A stretch of DNA of 64,000 nt. It comes from an uncultured Paracoccaceae bacterium. GTDB taxonomy: Bacteria; Pseudomonadota; Alphaproteobacteria; Rhodobacterales; Rhodobacteraceae. How positions within the stretch are numbered: position 1 is the stretch's first letter; every line of letters starts with the position of its first letter. The stretch spans positions 60,990 to 124,989 of the forward strand of contig CALAXT010000019.1 of the NCBI GenBank assembly GCA_937895435.1, given 5' to 3'. Below, one piece after another: positions 25,909-34,739 of the stretch. The position numbers were made by a program, and so were the translations under genes. The notes beneath the pieces were generated by a model, which saw nothing but the letters and a program-made list of their open reading frames with translations, searched no databases and was not told the origin of the DNA.

Positions 25909-26963
25909 GGGTGGTCATCATGGCTCTTGGTTGCGGGGATCAAAAATTTCGCCGCAATTGGTGCGCCCAAAATCACCAGCACAATCCGGCTCAGGTGATG
26001 CACAATCACAAATCCCAGATCAGCCCCAACAACAAGTGCCAACACCGTCATTTCAGCCTGCCCCCCGGGGGCAAATGCCAAAAAGGCCTCAACGGGTCGT
26101 GACAGCCCGAAAAGCGTGACCAATTCTGTGAAAATCGCTGTTAGAACAGCCAAAAACAGCACAAATGCCACACCAGAGGCCACCACATTGCGCAATTCGC
26201 GCAGTGTGACGCCTACATAAAAAACCCCAATTCCGGTGCCAATAAAAAGCTGGGCTGTCAAAATCGCCTCGGCAGGGGGGCGCATGTGTATGATATCGCC
26301 CAAAGATAGAGCGGCGGTCACAATCATCGGCCCAAGGATCGATGCACCAAAAAGCCCAATCGCCTCGCCACCCTTCCACCCCACAAGCGCGGCCAGCACC
26401 ATAATTCCCAATTCGCGCAACGGCACGTCGCGCATGGGCGCACCGATAGGATGACTGAGACCAACACCATAAAAATGCACCAAAACAATCGGTGCCAGTG
26501 TAACAATCACCAAAACCCGCGTTGCGTGAATAAGCGACAGCGCCCGGACATCAGCGCCCGCCTCACCACCAAAAATCACCATATCCTGCAGCCCGCCGGG
26601 CATAGCCGCGTAATAAGATGTGATAGGGTCGAACCCGCAGACGCGGTTGAAAAATGGCACACCCACCACTGCAATCAGCACAACATAAAACGGCATAAAG
26701 GCCAAAGATGCAGCCATTTGTGGCAATTGATGCACGACATCAGGCGTGATGGAAGCACCAACCGCCACGCCCAGAATCGTGCGCGCCCCAACAGATATGG
26801 CGCCAAACCCCTGCAGTTTCATGCCCGCCAGTGCCGCAATTAAACAAGCGGTCATTGGCCCAAAAATAAAGGGTAGGGGTAGCCCAACCCACCAAAACAA
26901 AACAGCACCAACAAAGGCAAGGGCCAGCGTGTTGAAGCGGGCAAGGGTCAGCATTGAGCGCAT
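25905..26963 (-). CDS. AbrB family membrane protein (second copy)
   Basis: About 352 residues with roughly ten hydrophobic segments and the two AbrB repeats, including PLPFIFGPMTACL, PGGLQDMVIFGGEAGADV and APGGQAEMTVLALVVGADLGFV. It shares architecture with the protein at 7612-8730 but the sequences are well diverged. I chose the ATG at 26963; a GTG 17 codons upstream is possible, and no start has a strong ribosome site. It converges on the hydantoinase-A-like gene with overlapping stops around a CTAG. Substrate unknown. Confidence 0.83.
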   Translation of the reverse strand: MRSMLTLARFNTLALAFVGAVLFWWVGLPLPFIFGPMTACLIAALAGMKLQGFGAISVGARTILGVAVGASITPDVVHQLPQMAASLAFMPFYVVLIAVVGVPFFNRVCGFDPITSYYAAMPGGLQDMVIFGGEAGADVRALSLIHATRVLVIVTLAPIVLVHFYGVGLSHPIGAPMRDVPLRELGIMVLAALVGWKGGEAIGLFGASILGPMIVTAALSLGDIIHMRPPAEAILTAQLFIGTGIGVFYVGVTLRELRNVVASGVAFVLFLAVLTAIFTELVTLFGLSRPVEAFLAFAPGGQAEMTVLALVVGADLGFVIVHHLSRIVLVILGAPIAAKFLIPATKSHDDHP

Positions 26964-27047
26964 GTTGGGTGGGGTATCCTGTAAGCGCGGCCATGGCCTG
27001 CCGCATTCCAGCACGCTTGAAACGATTTAGCGCCAAACACAACCCTG

Positions 27048-27080
27048 TTCCGGCCTGCAGGTCTTTTATGCGGGCCGGAA
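27048..27080 (-). terminator. Hairpin downstream of the dimethylglycine dehydrogenase-like gene
   Basis: Arms TTCCGGCC (27048-27055) and GGCCGGAA (27073-27080), extended inward by GCA/TGC after one mismatch, lie 36 bases past the stop of the minus-strand gene. No T run follows, so its terminator role is uncertain. Confidence 0.5.
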
Positions 27081-27115
27081 TGTTACATCAGATGCGGCAG
27101 CGTCGCGTGCGTGCA

Positions 27116-29629
27116 TCAAACCGGGGTATTTACCCTGATACGGGCATTGCTGGGGTCATAGGGGCTGTCTTCGGTGACAACGGCGGGCCAAAGCGCGCCC
27201 ATAATGCGCACCTGCAGCATCGTCCCGACCTCAGCCAGATCAGGGCGGACGTAGCCCATACCGATCTGTTTGCCAAAACCCACCGACCAGCCCCCTGACG
27301 TCAGTCGCCCAATCTTTTGGCCGTCGTGCAACAGCGCCTCTTTTCCCCAAGGATCGGCATCGTCAGGTCCGTCGATCAGCAGCGTTACGCATTTTGACCG
27401 GATGCCGGTGTCTAACATGCGGGCTTTACCCTGAAACTCTTTTGACAGATCAATAAAGCGGTCGAGACCAGCCTCAAGCGGTGTCGCATCGCGGCCCAGT
27501 TCATTGCCAAAAGCGCGATAGCTTTTTTCCTGACGCAGCCAGTTTTGCGCCCGCGCACCCACCAGTTTCAGCCCGTGTGCTGCGCCTGCCTGCATCAACA
27601 AATCAAAAAGATAGCGCTGCATTTCAATCGGGTGATGCAGTTCCCATCCCAATTCACCGGTATAGGCGACGCGCACAGCACGCACCGGGCACATCCCCAG
27701 TTCGATATTGCGCATGGAAAGCCAAGGAAACCGTTTATTGCTCAGAGCGGTTTCAGATTCAGCGTCTTTGATCAAGGCTTGCAAAACGTCGCGGCTGTTT
27801 GGGCCTGCGATTGCAAACACGCCCCATTGGGTCGTGACATCGTGGATATCGATCCAGCCAAAATCGGCGCGTTTATCAGCCGCGCAGCTGCGCAGATAAT
27901 CCCCATCATAGGCCGTCCAAGCCCCAGCTGAGATGATATAAAATTCGTCATCGGCCAGGCGCACGATGGTATATTCGGTCCGTGTCGTGCCCGTAGGGGT
28001 CAGCGCATAGGTCAGGTTGATGCGACCAACGCTGGGCAGTTTGTTGGTGGTGAACCAATCCAGAAATGCTGCCGCACCGGGCCCACGCACCAGATGTTTT
28101 GTAAAGGCAGTCGCATCAATCAGGCCGGCAGTTTCACGAATGGCGCGGGCCTCAGATACGGCATAGGGCCACCAAGCACCGCGCCGGAAGCTGCGCGCGT
28201 CATGATCAAAATTCGGCGCTGCATCCAACGGGCCGAAATAGTTTGGCCGTTCCCAGCCGTTTACTTGGCCAAACTGGGCACCCAGTGCCTTTTGACGATC
28301 ATAGACGGGGGCGGTGCGCAACGGGCGGCAGGCTTCGCGTTCTTCGTCTGGGTGATGAAGAATAAAGACATGTTCATAACATTCTTCATTTTTTCGCGCT
28401 GCATATTCAGTTGTCATCCAATCGCCATAGCGGCGCGGATCAAGGCTGGCCATGTCAATTTCTGCTTCGCCCGCCGTCATCAATTGGGCCAGATATTGCC
28501 CTGTGCCACCCGCAGCTGTGATGCCAAAGCTGAACCCTTCTGCCAGCCACATGTTGCGCAGCCCTGGGGCGGGCCCCAGCAGCGGGTTGCCATCCGGGGT
28601 GTAGCAGATCGGGCCGTTGAAATCATCTTTCAACCCGACTGTTTCCGATGAGGGCAGGCGATGGATCATCGACATATATTCTTCTTCGATCCGCTCAAGA
28701 TCGAGCGCGAAGAGATCAGCACGGAAGCTGGCTGGAACATCATAAAGAAAGCGGGCAGGGGCGTTGCGTTCATAGGGGCCCAAAATCCAGCCGCCGCGTT
28801 CCTCGCGGACATACCATTTTGCATCAGCATCGCGCAGCACCGGGTGTTGGGCGTTGGTTTTGCGCCATTCGACCAAGGCGGGATCTGGTTCGGTCACGAT
28901 ATATTGGTGTTCGACCGGGATGGCCGGTATTTTAATCCCCAACAAGCGGGCTGTGCGCTGTGCGTGATTGCCAGTGGCCGTCACAACATGTTCGGCGATG
29001 ATGTCAAACCGTTCTTCTGAGGCAATAAGATTGCCGCCCTGTTCCACCATCCGGGTGCATGACACCACCCACTCGGTTCCTGTCCAGCGATAGCCATCCA
29101 CCTGCACGCGCCGCTCAAACCGCGCACCCAATTGCCGGGCACCCTTGGCCATCGCCTGCGTGACATCGGCGGGGTTGATATAGCCATCTTGCGGGTGAAA
29201 CAGTGCGCCCTTCAGATCATCGGTGCGCAACAGTGGCCACCGGTCCTTCATCTGCGCAGGCGTCAAGAATTCGTGGTAAACATCCGCCGTTTCGGCGACC
29301 GACGAATAAAGTTTATACTCATCCATGCGCGCGTCCGTTTGGGCCATCCGCAGGTTGCCCACAACGTAAAAACCGGGGTTCAGGCCTGTTTCAGCCTCAA
29401 GCCCTTTATAGAAATCGACACTGTATTTGTGGATATGTGTGGTGGCATAAGACATGTTGAACAGCGGCAACAGCCCGGCCGCATGCCAAGTTGACCCAGA
29501 TGTCAGCTCATCGCGTTCAACCAGCATGGTGTCCCACCCGGCCTTTGCCAGATGATAGGCAATACCCGTTCCCACGGCGCCACCGCCGACAACAAGGGCC
29601 TTAACATGGGTGAGGTTGGTGTTTGACAT
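27116..29629 (-). CDS. FAD-dependent dimethylglycine/sarcosine dehydrogenase-type protein
   Basis: An 837-residue two-part enzyme. The N-terminal half is a DAO-type flavoprotein with the nucleotide motif VVGGGAVGTGIAYHL and the STWHAAGL motif, whose His is the covalent FAD site in dimethylglycine dehydrogenase. The C-terminal half (from about residue 470) is GcvT-like with a folate-binding fold (HLVRGPGAAAFLDW; VAYTGELGWELHHP). Members demethylate dimethylglycine, sarcosine or related N-methyl amines, passing the carbon to tetrahydrofolate. The ATG at 29629 follows GGAG. Its place between carnitine/betaine genes and formate dehydrogenase supports a role in C1 release. Exact substrate is not decidable by eye. 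Confidence 0.88.
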   Translation of the reverse strand: MSNTNLTHVKALVVGGGAVGTGIAYHLAKAGWDTMLVERDELTSGSTWHAAGLLPLFNMSYATTHIHKYSVDFYKGLEAETGLNPGFYVVGNLRMAQTDARMDEYKLYSSVAETADVYHEFLTPAQMKDRWPLLRTDDLKGALFHPQDGYINPADVTQAMAKGARQLGARFERRVQVDGYRWTGTEWVVSCTRMVEQGGNLIASEERFDIIAEHVVTATGNHAQRTARLLGIKIPAIPVEHQYIVTEPDPALVEWRKTNAQHPVLRDADAKWYVREERGGWILGPYERNAPARFLYDVPASFRADLFALDLERIEEEYMSMIHRLPSSETVGLKDDFNGPICYTPDGNPLLGPAPGLRNMWLAEGFSFGITAAGGTGQYLAQLMTAGEAEIDMASLDPRRYGDWMTTEYAARKNEECYEHVFILHHPDEEREACRPLRTAPVYDRQKALGAQFGQVNGWERPNYFGPLDAAPNFDHDARSFRRGAWWPYAVSEARAIRETAGLIDATAFTKHLVRGPGAAAFLDWFTTNKLPSVGRINLTYALTPTGTTRTEYTIVRLADDEFYIISAGAWTAYDGDYLRSCAADKRADFGWIDIHDVTTQWGVFAIAGPNSRDVLQALIKDAESETALSNKRFPWLSMRNIELGMCPVRAVRVAYTGELGWELHHPIEMQRYLFDLLMQAGAAHGLKLVGARAQNWLRQEKSYRAFGNELGRDATPLEAGLDRFIDLSKEFQGKARMLDTGIRSKCVTLLIDGPDDADPWGKEALLHDGQKIGRLTSGGWSVGFGKQIGMGYVRPDLAEVGTMLQVRIMGALWPAVVTEDSPYDPSNARIRVNTPV

Positions 29630-29765
29630 GGGGCTGCTCCTGCGCGCGTGATGGCACACTCATGCCAGAGCGCAGCGAAAAGCGAAAGATTGGCCCGACA
29701 TTTGGCAGACGAAAACGACATGCAGGTCTAGATTTGCGGGTGCAAAACAGCCCGACAAACGCAAA

Positions 29766-29793
29766 CGGCGCCACCCGTGGAAAGATGGCGCCG
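29766..29793 (-). terminator. Hairpin at the end of the cytosolic formate dehydrogenase operon
   Basis: Perfect 8-bp arms (29766-29773, 29786-29793) with a 12-base loop, followed on the minus strand by the modest T-rich run GTTTGCGTTTG. It lies just after the alpha-subunit gene. Confidence 0.6.
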
Positions 29794-29820
29794 ATCTGCA
29801 TTTCAAACGTGTGGCCTGTG

Positions 29821-32580
29821 TTAGCCTGCCATCACCCTGACAGCGGCAAACTTGAACTCAGGGATCTTGCCATAGGGGTCAAGCGCCGGGTTGGTCAACA
29901 TATTGGCGGCCGCCTCAACATAGGCAAAGGGCACAAATACCATGTCTTCGGCCACGGCCCGATCAGCGCGCGCCATCATAGTGATTTCGCCCCGGCGCGT
30001 CTGCAGTCGCACAGCGCCGCCGGGTAAAATCCCCAGACGCTGCAGAGTAGCGGGATGCAGAGAACAGTTGGCCTCGGGTTCAACCGCATCCAAAACGCTG
30101 GCACGGCGGGTCATTGAACCTGTATGCCAGTGTTCAAGCTGCCGCCCCGTGGTCATGATCATCGGGTATTCGGCATCTGGCAACTCATCTGGGGCGATCA
30201 AATTTGCCGGAGTAAACTTGGCCCGGCCATTGGCCCGCGGGAACCCATCGCCAAACACAATCGGTTGGCCCGGATCTTGGGGCGTAAGGCTGGGATAGGT
30301 CACAGCGCTTTCATCTGCCAGACGATCCCATGTGATATTGGCCAGTGATTTCATCGAGCGCGTCATTTCGGTGAAAACTTGGCTGGGGTGGGTATAATCC
30401 CAGTCAAGGCCCAACCGCTTGGCCAATTCAACGGTAATAGCCCAGTCCTCGCGGGCTTCTCCCGGCGGTGTGGCGGCCGGGCGGACCATTTGCACCTGAC
30501 GGTTGGTGTTCGTCACGGTGCCCGATTTTTCATAGAGTGCGGCGGCCGGCAAAATTACATCGGCGAAATTGGCGGTTTCAGTGACAAAGATATCTTGCAC
30601 CACCAGATGATCCAGCGCGGCCAAAGCATCTCGGGCATGGCTGACGTCGGGGTCAGACATCGCGGGGTTTTCACCCAAGATATACATCCCCTTAATCTGG
30701 CCTGCGTGTACCGCATCTAAAATCTCGGTGACGGTCAGACCTTTTTCGGGTGAAAAATCATCCGTGCCCCAGATCTCGGCAAAGGCGTTGCGCACACCTT
30801 CGTCCATTACGCTTTGATAATCGGGCAGGAACATTGGCACCAAACCGGCATCTGAGGCGCCTTGCACGTTGTTTTGACCGCGCAGTGGGTGCAGGCCCGC
30901 GCCCGGCCGCCCAACGTGGCCACACATCAGGGCAAGACTGATCAAGCAGCGCGAATTATCGGTGCCATGAATGTGCTGGGAAATGCCCATGCCCCAGAAA
31001 ATCATGCCAGCTTTGCCACCGGCAAAGTCACGGGCCACGGCGCGCAGTGTCTCAGCGGGAATCCCACAGATGTCTTGCATCTTTTCGGGTGCAAACTGGG
31101 CCAGATGCGCCTTTTCTGCCTCCCAGTTTTCGGTGTAGGCGGCGATATATTGCTGATCATACAGCCCTTCTTCGACGATCACATGCATGATCGCGTTCAG
31201 CATCGACACATCGGCACCGGGGCGGAACTGCAACATATGTGTGGCGTGGCGTTTAAGTGCCTGACCGCGCGGGTCCATCACGATCAATTTTCCACCGCGT
31301 TTGGCAAACTGCTTGAAATAGGTCGCAGCCACCGGATGGTTTTCAATCGGGTTCGCCCCGATTACAATGGCCACATCGGCGTGTTCGATTTCATTAAACG
31401 TGGCGGTCACCGCGCCAGAGCCCACGTTTTCCATCAGCGCTGCGACCGAAGACGCGTGGCACAGGCGGGTGCAATGATCGACGTTGTTATGGCCAAAGCC
31501 TTGGCGGATCAGTTTTTGAAACAGATACGCTTCTTCATTGGTGCATTTGGCGCTGCCAAAGCCTGCGACCGAACGCCCACCGTTGGTGTCACGCAAACGT
31601 GCCATCCCACCGGCCGCACGTTCCAGCGCCTCTTCCCATGTCGCTTCGCGAAAATGCGTCAACGGGTTGGCTGGGTCAACATTCAGACCTTTGGCGGGCG
31701 CATCATCGCGCCGGATCAATGGTTTGGTCAGACGGTGTGGGTGGTGGATATAGTCAAAGCCAAACCGCCCCTTAACGCACAGCCGCCCTTCATTTGCGGG
31801 GCCATTGATGCCTTCAATATATTTAACTTTGCCGTCCTTGACCTTCAAAGACACTTGGCAGCCCACGCCACAAAATGGGCAGACCGATTTAACTTCGCTG
31901 TCATAATCACGGCTATCGCCCACTTCGGCGCTATCCAAAACGCTGGCTGGCATCAGCGCGCCTGTGGGGCAGGCCTGCACGCATTCGCCGCAGGCCACAC
32001 AAGTGCTTTCGCCCATCGGGTCTGAGAAATCAAAGGTCGGATAGGCATCATGGCCCCGTCCGGCCATGCCGATCACGTCATTTACCTGAACTTCACGGCA
32101 AGCGCGCACGCAAAGCCCGCATTGAATACACGCATCCAAATTGACCCGCATCGCAACATGGCTGTCGTCAAGCAGCGGAATGCGTTCAACCTCAATCGTG
32201 GGAAATCGGCTGACGGAAACGCCTTGGGCCGAAGCCATATCCCACAGATGTGACGATTTATCATGCGCCACTTCGGGTTCTGGCTGATCGGCCACCAACA
32301 ATTCCATCACCATCGCGCGGGCCTTGGTTGCGCGCTCGGATCCGGTGTGCACTTTCATCCCAGCGCTTGGCGCGCGACAGCATGAGGCTGCAAGCACCCG
32401 CTCGCCCTCAACCTCAACCACGCACGCGCGGCAGTTGCCGTCTGAGCGATAGCCGGTCTGATCTTTGTGGCAAAGATGCGGAATTGTTGTGCCGTGGCGC
32501 TTGGCCACCTGCCAAATGGTTTCACCCGCTTCTGCGGTGACGTCTTGCCCGTCGAGGCTAAAGGAAATTTGGTCGGTCAT
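29821..32580 (-). CDS. fdsA: Cytosolic NAD-dependent formate dehydrogenase, alpha subunit
   Basis: A 919-residue molybdo/tungsto-bis-MGD enzyme. From the N-terminus it has a [2Fe-2S] domain (Cys37, 50, 53, 68 region), two ferredoxin-type [4Fe-4S] motifs (CIQCGLC from 151 and CVACGEC from 194), the catalytic-domain cluster CPFCGVGC from 234 with Cys268, and the metal-binding Cys374 followed by His375 (TRLCH). Cysteine, not selenocysteine, is encoded. No Tat signal is present, so it is cytoplasmic. With the fused beta/gamma subunit encoded one base upstream it oxidises formate to CO2 and reduces NAD. FdhD, MobA/B, MoeA and tungstate uptake genes nearby serve its cofactor. Confidence 0.95.
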   Translation of the reverse strand: MTDQISFSLDGQDVTAEAGETIWQVAKRHGTTIPHLCHKDQTGYRSDGNCRACVVEVEGERVLAASCCRAPSAGMKVHTGSERATKARAMVMELLVADQPEPEVAHDKSSHLWDMASAQGVSVSRFPTIEVERIPLLDDSHVAMRVNLDACIQCGLCVRACREVQVNDVIGMAGRGHDAYPTFDFSDPMGESTCVACGECVQACPTGALMPASVLDSAEVGDSRDYDSEVKSVCPFCGVGCQVSLKVKDGKVKYIEGINGPANEGRLCVKGRFGFDYIHHPHRLTKPLIRRDDAPAKGLNVDPANPLTHFREATWEEALERAAGGMARLRDTNGGRSVAGFGSAKCTNEEAYLFQKLIRQGFGHNNVDHCTRLCHASSVAALMENVGSGAVTATFNEIEHADVAIVIGANPIENHPVAATYFKQFAKRGGKLIVMDPRGQALKRHATHMLQFRPGADVSMLNAIMHVIVEEGLYDQQYIAAYTENWEAEKAHLAQFAPEKMQDICGIPAETLRAVARDFAGGKAGMIFWGMGISQHIHGTDNSRCLISLALMCGHVGRPGAGLHPLRGQNNVQGASDAGLVPMFLPDYQSVMDEGVRNAFAEIWGTDDFSPEKGLTVTEILDAVHAGQIKGMYILGENPAMSDPDVSHARDALAALDHLVVQDIFVTETANFADVILPAAALYEKSGTVTNTNRQVQMVRPAATPPGEAREDWAITVELAKRLGLDWDYTHPSQVFTEMTRSMKSLANITWDRLADESAVTYPSLTPQDPGQPIVFGDGFPRANGRAKFTPANLIAPDELPDAEYPMIMTTGRQLEHWHTGSMTRRASVLDAVEPEANCSLHPATLQRLGILPGGAVRLQTRRGEITMMARADRAVAEDMVFVPFAYVEAAANMLTNPALDPYGKIPEFKFAAVRVMAG

Positions 32581-32581
32581 C

Positions 32582-34267
32582 TTATACCTCTTGCGGGAAA
32601 TGTTTCAGCGTCAGCCGGATCGGGTTTGGCGCGGCTTGGCCCAAACCACAGATCGACGCATCGGTCATCACGGTGCACAGATCTTCCAGCAGATCTGCAT
32701 CCCAGCGGTCAGCCTGCATCAGCTTTACCGCCTTTTCACAGCCCACCCGGCATGGCGTGCACTGACCACAGCTTTCTGATTCAAAAAACCGCAGCATATT
32801 GAGCGCCGCGTCACGCACCCGGTCTTGGTCAGACAGCACCACAACAGCGGCCGAGCCGATAAAACTGCCGTGGGGCTGCAGCGTATCAAAATCAAGCGGA
32901 ATGTCGTTCATGTGCGCGGGCAAGAGACCCGAGCTTGGTCCACCAGGTTGATAGGCTTTGAATTGATGGCCAGCCGCCATACCGCCAGCGGCCTCAATGA
33001 TATCGGTGATGGTTGAGCCTGCTGGCAGCAGATAGACGCCCGGCGCAGCCACGCGCCCCGAAACAGAATAGCTGCGCAACCCCTTGCGGCCGTTCTTTTC
33101 GACGGATGACAAAATTTCCGGGCCCTCGCGCACGATGCGGGTAATCCAATGCAGGGTTTCGATATTATGGACCAAAGTGGGGCGGTCAAAAATACCAACC
33201 TGCGCGACATAGGGGGGGCGGAGCCGAGGAATGCCACGCTTGCCCTCAATCGATTCGATCATCGCGCTTTCTTCACCACAGATATAGGCACCTGCACCAC
33301 GACGCAGATCGATATAGCCCGGCTTGATGATGCCAGCCGTCTCTAATGCGGCAATTTCATGCGCTAAGATATGCAGCACAGCCGGATATTCGTCGCGCAT
33401 GTAAATAAAGCACTTATCGGCCTCGACCGCCCAGGCTGAAATCAGCAGTCCCTCAAGCATCAGATGTGGCGTGCGCTCTAAGTAATAGCGGTCTTTAAAA
33501 GTGCCGGGCTCGCCCTCATCGCCATTCACTGCCAGAAAGCGTGGGCCTGCATTGGCGCGTACAAAGCCCCACTTGCGACCCGAGGGGAAACCCGCACCGC
33601 CCAGCCCCCGCAGCCCTGATTGCAAAATGGTTTCTTGTACGTCTTCCCAATTGCCATGTTTGCGCAACTTGCGCAGGTGGTGATAGCCCCCCGCAGCGCA
33701 ATAGGCATCAAAGCCTTCATATGTCGGAATTTCGGCGTGAAAATCCCCAGCTGACAAGGCGGCATCAACTTTGGCCGGGGTGGCGTGGTCGATGTGGCGA
33801 TGGCCAATTTCCAGAACAGGCGCAGTGTCACACCGCCCCATGCATGGCGCGCGCAGCACCCGCACCCGCATGGGGTCCATCCCCTGTTCCAGTGCAGCCA
33901 GCAGCGCCTCAGACCCAGCCAATTCACACGACAATGAATCACAAACCCTGATTGTCAGATCAGGTGGTGGCGTCTCATCCTCACGCACCGGATCGAAATG
34001 GGCATAAAAGGTTGCTACTTCCCAGACTTCGGCCATCGACAGACGCATTTCTTCAGCCAATGCGCGCAGATGGGGCGCAGACAAGTGGCCATAGGCATCT
34101 TGGATCAGGTGCAGAAATTCAATCAGCATATCCCGGCTGCGGGGGTGGTCAGCCAGAAGCGTCTTGACCTCAGCCAAGGCGGTATCATCATATTGCCGAC
34201 CTTTAGGGGTCTTGCGCCCACGCCCTTTGCCGGATTTCCACACGCCTTGTTCTTGATCCAACGCCAT
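32582..34267 (-). CDS. fdsB: Formate dehydrogenase beta subunit with fused gamma (NuoE-NuoF-type fusion)
   Basis: A 561-residue fusion. Residues 1-165 form a NuoE/FdsG-like thioredoxin-fold domain with [2Fe-2S] ligands Cys109, Cys114, Cys142 and Cys146. From about 185 to the end it is NuoF/FdsB-like: the FMN motif GLGGAGFPSGRKW, NADH-binding NGDEGEPGTFKDR, the ICGEESA loop and the late [4Fe-4S] motif SCGQCTPCRVGC. It passes electrons from the alpha subunit to NAD. In many organisms the two parts are separate genes; fusion is common in this enzyme's relatives. The gene is first in a two-gene operon with a large palindrome about 90 bases upstream. Confidence 0.94.
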   Translation of the reverse strand: MALDQEQGVWKSGKGRGRKTPKGRQYDDTALAEVKTLLADHPRSRDMLIEFLHLIQDAYGHLSAPHLRALAEEMRLSMAEVWEVATFYAHFDPVREDETPPPDLTIRVCDSLSCELAGSEALLAALEQGMDPMRVRVLRAPCMGRCDTAPVLEIGHRHIDHATPAKVDAALSAGDFHAEIPTYEGFDAYCAAGGYHHLRKLRKHGNWEDVQETILQSGLRGLGGAGFPSGRKWGFVRANAGPRFLAVNGDEGEPGTFKDRYYLERTPHLMLEGLLISAWAVEADKCFIYMRDEYPAVLHILAHEIAALETAGIIKPGYIDLRRGAGAYICGEESAMIESIEGKRGIPRLRPPYVAQVGIFDRPTLVHNIETLHWITRIVREGPEILSSVEKNGRKGLRSYSVSGRVAAPGVYLLPAGSTITDIIEAAGGMAAGHQFKAYQPGGPSSGLLPAHMNDIPLDFDTLQPHGSFIGSAAVVVLSDQDRVRDAALNMLRFFESESCGQCTPCRVGCEKAVKLMQADRWDADLLEDLCTVMTDASICGLGQAAPNPIRLTLKHFPQEV

Positions 34268-34355
34268 AGTTGTCTGCCCTTTTGGTCTGCGGCCCCATTG
34301 TGGGCCTTAGTGTTACTGATGCAGCGGGATGGGCGGGGATTCAATTTCGATATTT

Positions 34356-34388
34356 CGTTGCTTGATAGATTTAATCTATCAAGCAACG
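34356..34388. promoter_or_regulatory. 33-bp perfect palindrome, LysR-type operator candidate for cytosolic formate dehydrogenase
   Basis: Two 16-base arms around a single central base (34372) are perfectly complementary. The core reads TTGAT-N11-ATCAA, the T-N11-A form of LysR regulator sites. It lies about 90 bases upstream of the fdsB start and about 80-100 bases before the divergent TusA gene. Low GC and no T run argue against a terminator. No LysR gene is adjacent; the only one in the window is at 15028. Confidence 0.65.
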
Positions 34389-34469
34389 CCCAATCTTTCG
34401 CCGGTTTCCTGTCCTCCCAAAGCGCAGAGTTGATAGACAGGCGACTGAATTCGGGTTAAATGCCACCTT

Positions 34470-34727
34470 ATGGAAAAGGTTCAAGATATGGATGCGAGCG
34501 GGCTTTTGTGCCCGTTGCCAGTGCTTAAAGCGCGTAAGCGTTTGCAGGGTATGGCCCCCGGAGAGGTGCTACGTTTGATCACAACCGATCCAGCGGCAGT
34601 GATTGACGTGCCACATTTTTGCAATGAATCTGGTCATGTGTTGATCAGTTGTTCTGATCAGACTGGTGCAGATCAGACTGGTGCAGACTTGGGCGGTGGG
34701 CACATTTTTATGATCCGCCGTTCTTGA
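34470..34727 (+). CDS. TusA-family sulfur carrier protein
   Basis: An 85-residue TusA-like protein with the defining DASGLLCPLPVLKARKRL segment, whose Cys carries a persulfide. Near the C-terminus five residues (DQTGA) are duplicated by a perfect 15-bp tandem repeat at 34656-34685. A second in-frame ATG at 34488, preceded by AAAAGG, is an alternative start and gives a more usual short N-terminus. It is divergent from formate dehydrogenase and next to molybdenum-cofactor genes, so it may supply sulfur for the FdhD-dependent step or for tRNA thiolation. The precise partner is unknown. Confidence 0.85.
   Translation: MEKVQDMDASGLLCPLPVLKARKRLQGMAPGEVLRLITTDPAAVIDVPHFCNESGHVLISCSDQTGADQTGADLGGGHIFMIRRS
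34656..34685 (+). repeat. Perfect 15-bp tandem duplication within the TusA-like gene
   Basis: GATCAGACTGGTGCA is repeated twice head to tail without a mismatch and in frame, adding five residues. Confidence 0.85.
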
Positions 34728-34739
34728 TATATTGGGCGC

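Noticed and set aside
30862..32025. 387-residue open frame antisense to the formate dehydrogenase alpha gene
   Set aside because: No recognisable domain and fully inside a strongly supported gene on the other strand.
34356..34388. 33-bp palindrome as a transcription terminator
   Set aside because: It lies upstream of both flanking genes, is AT-rich and has no T run.
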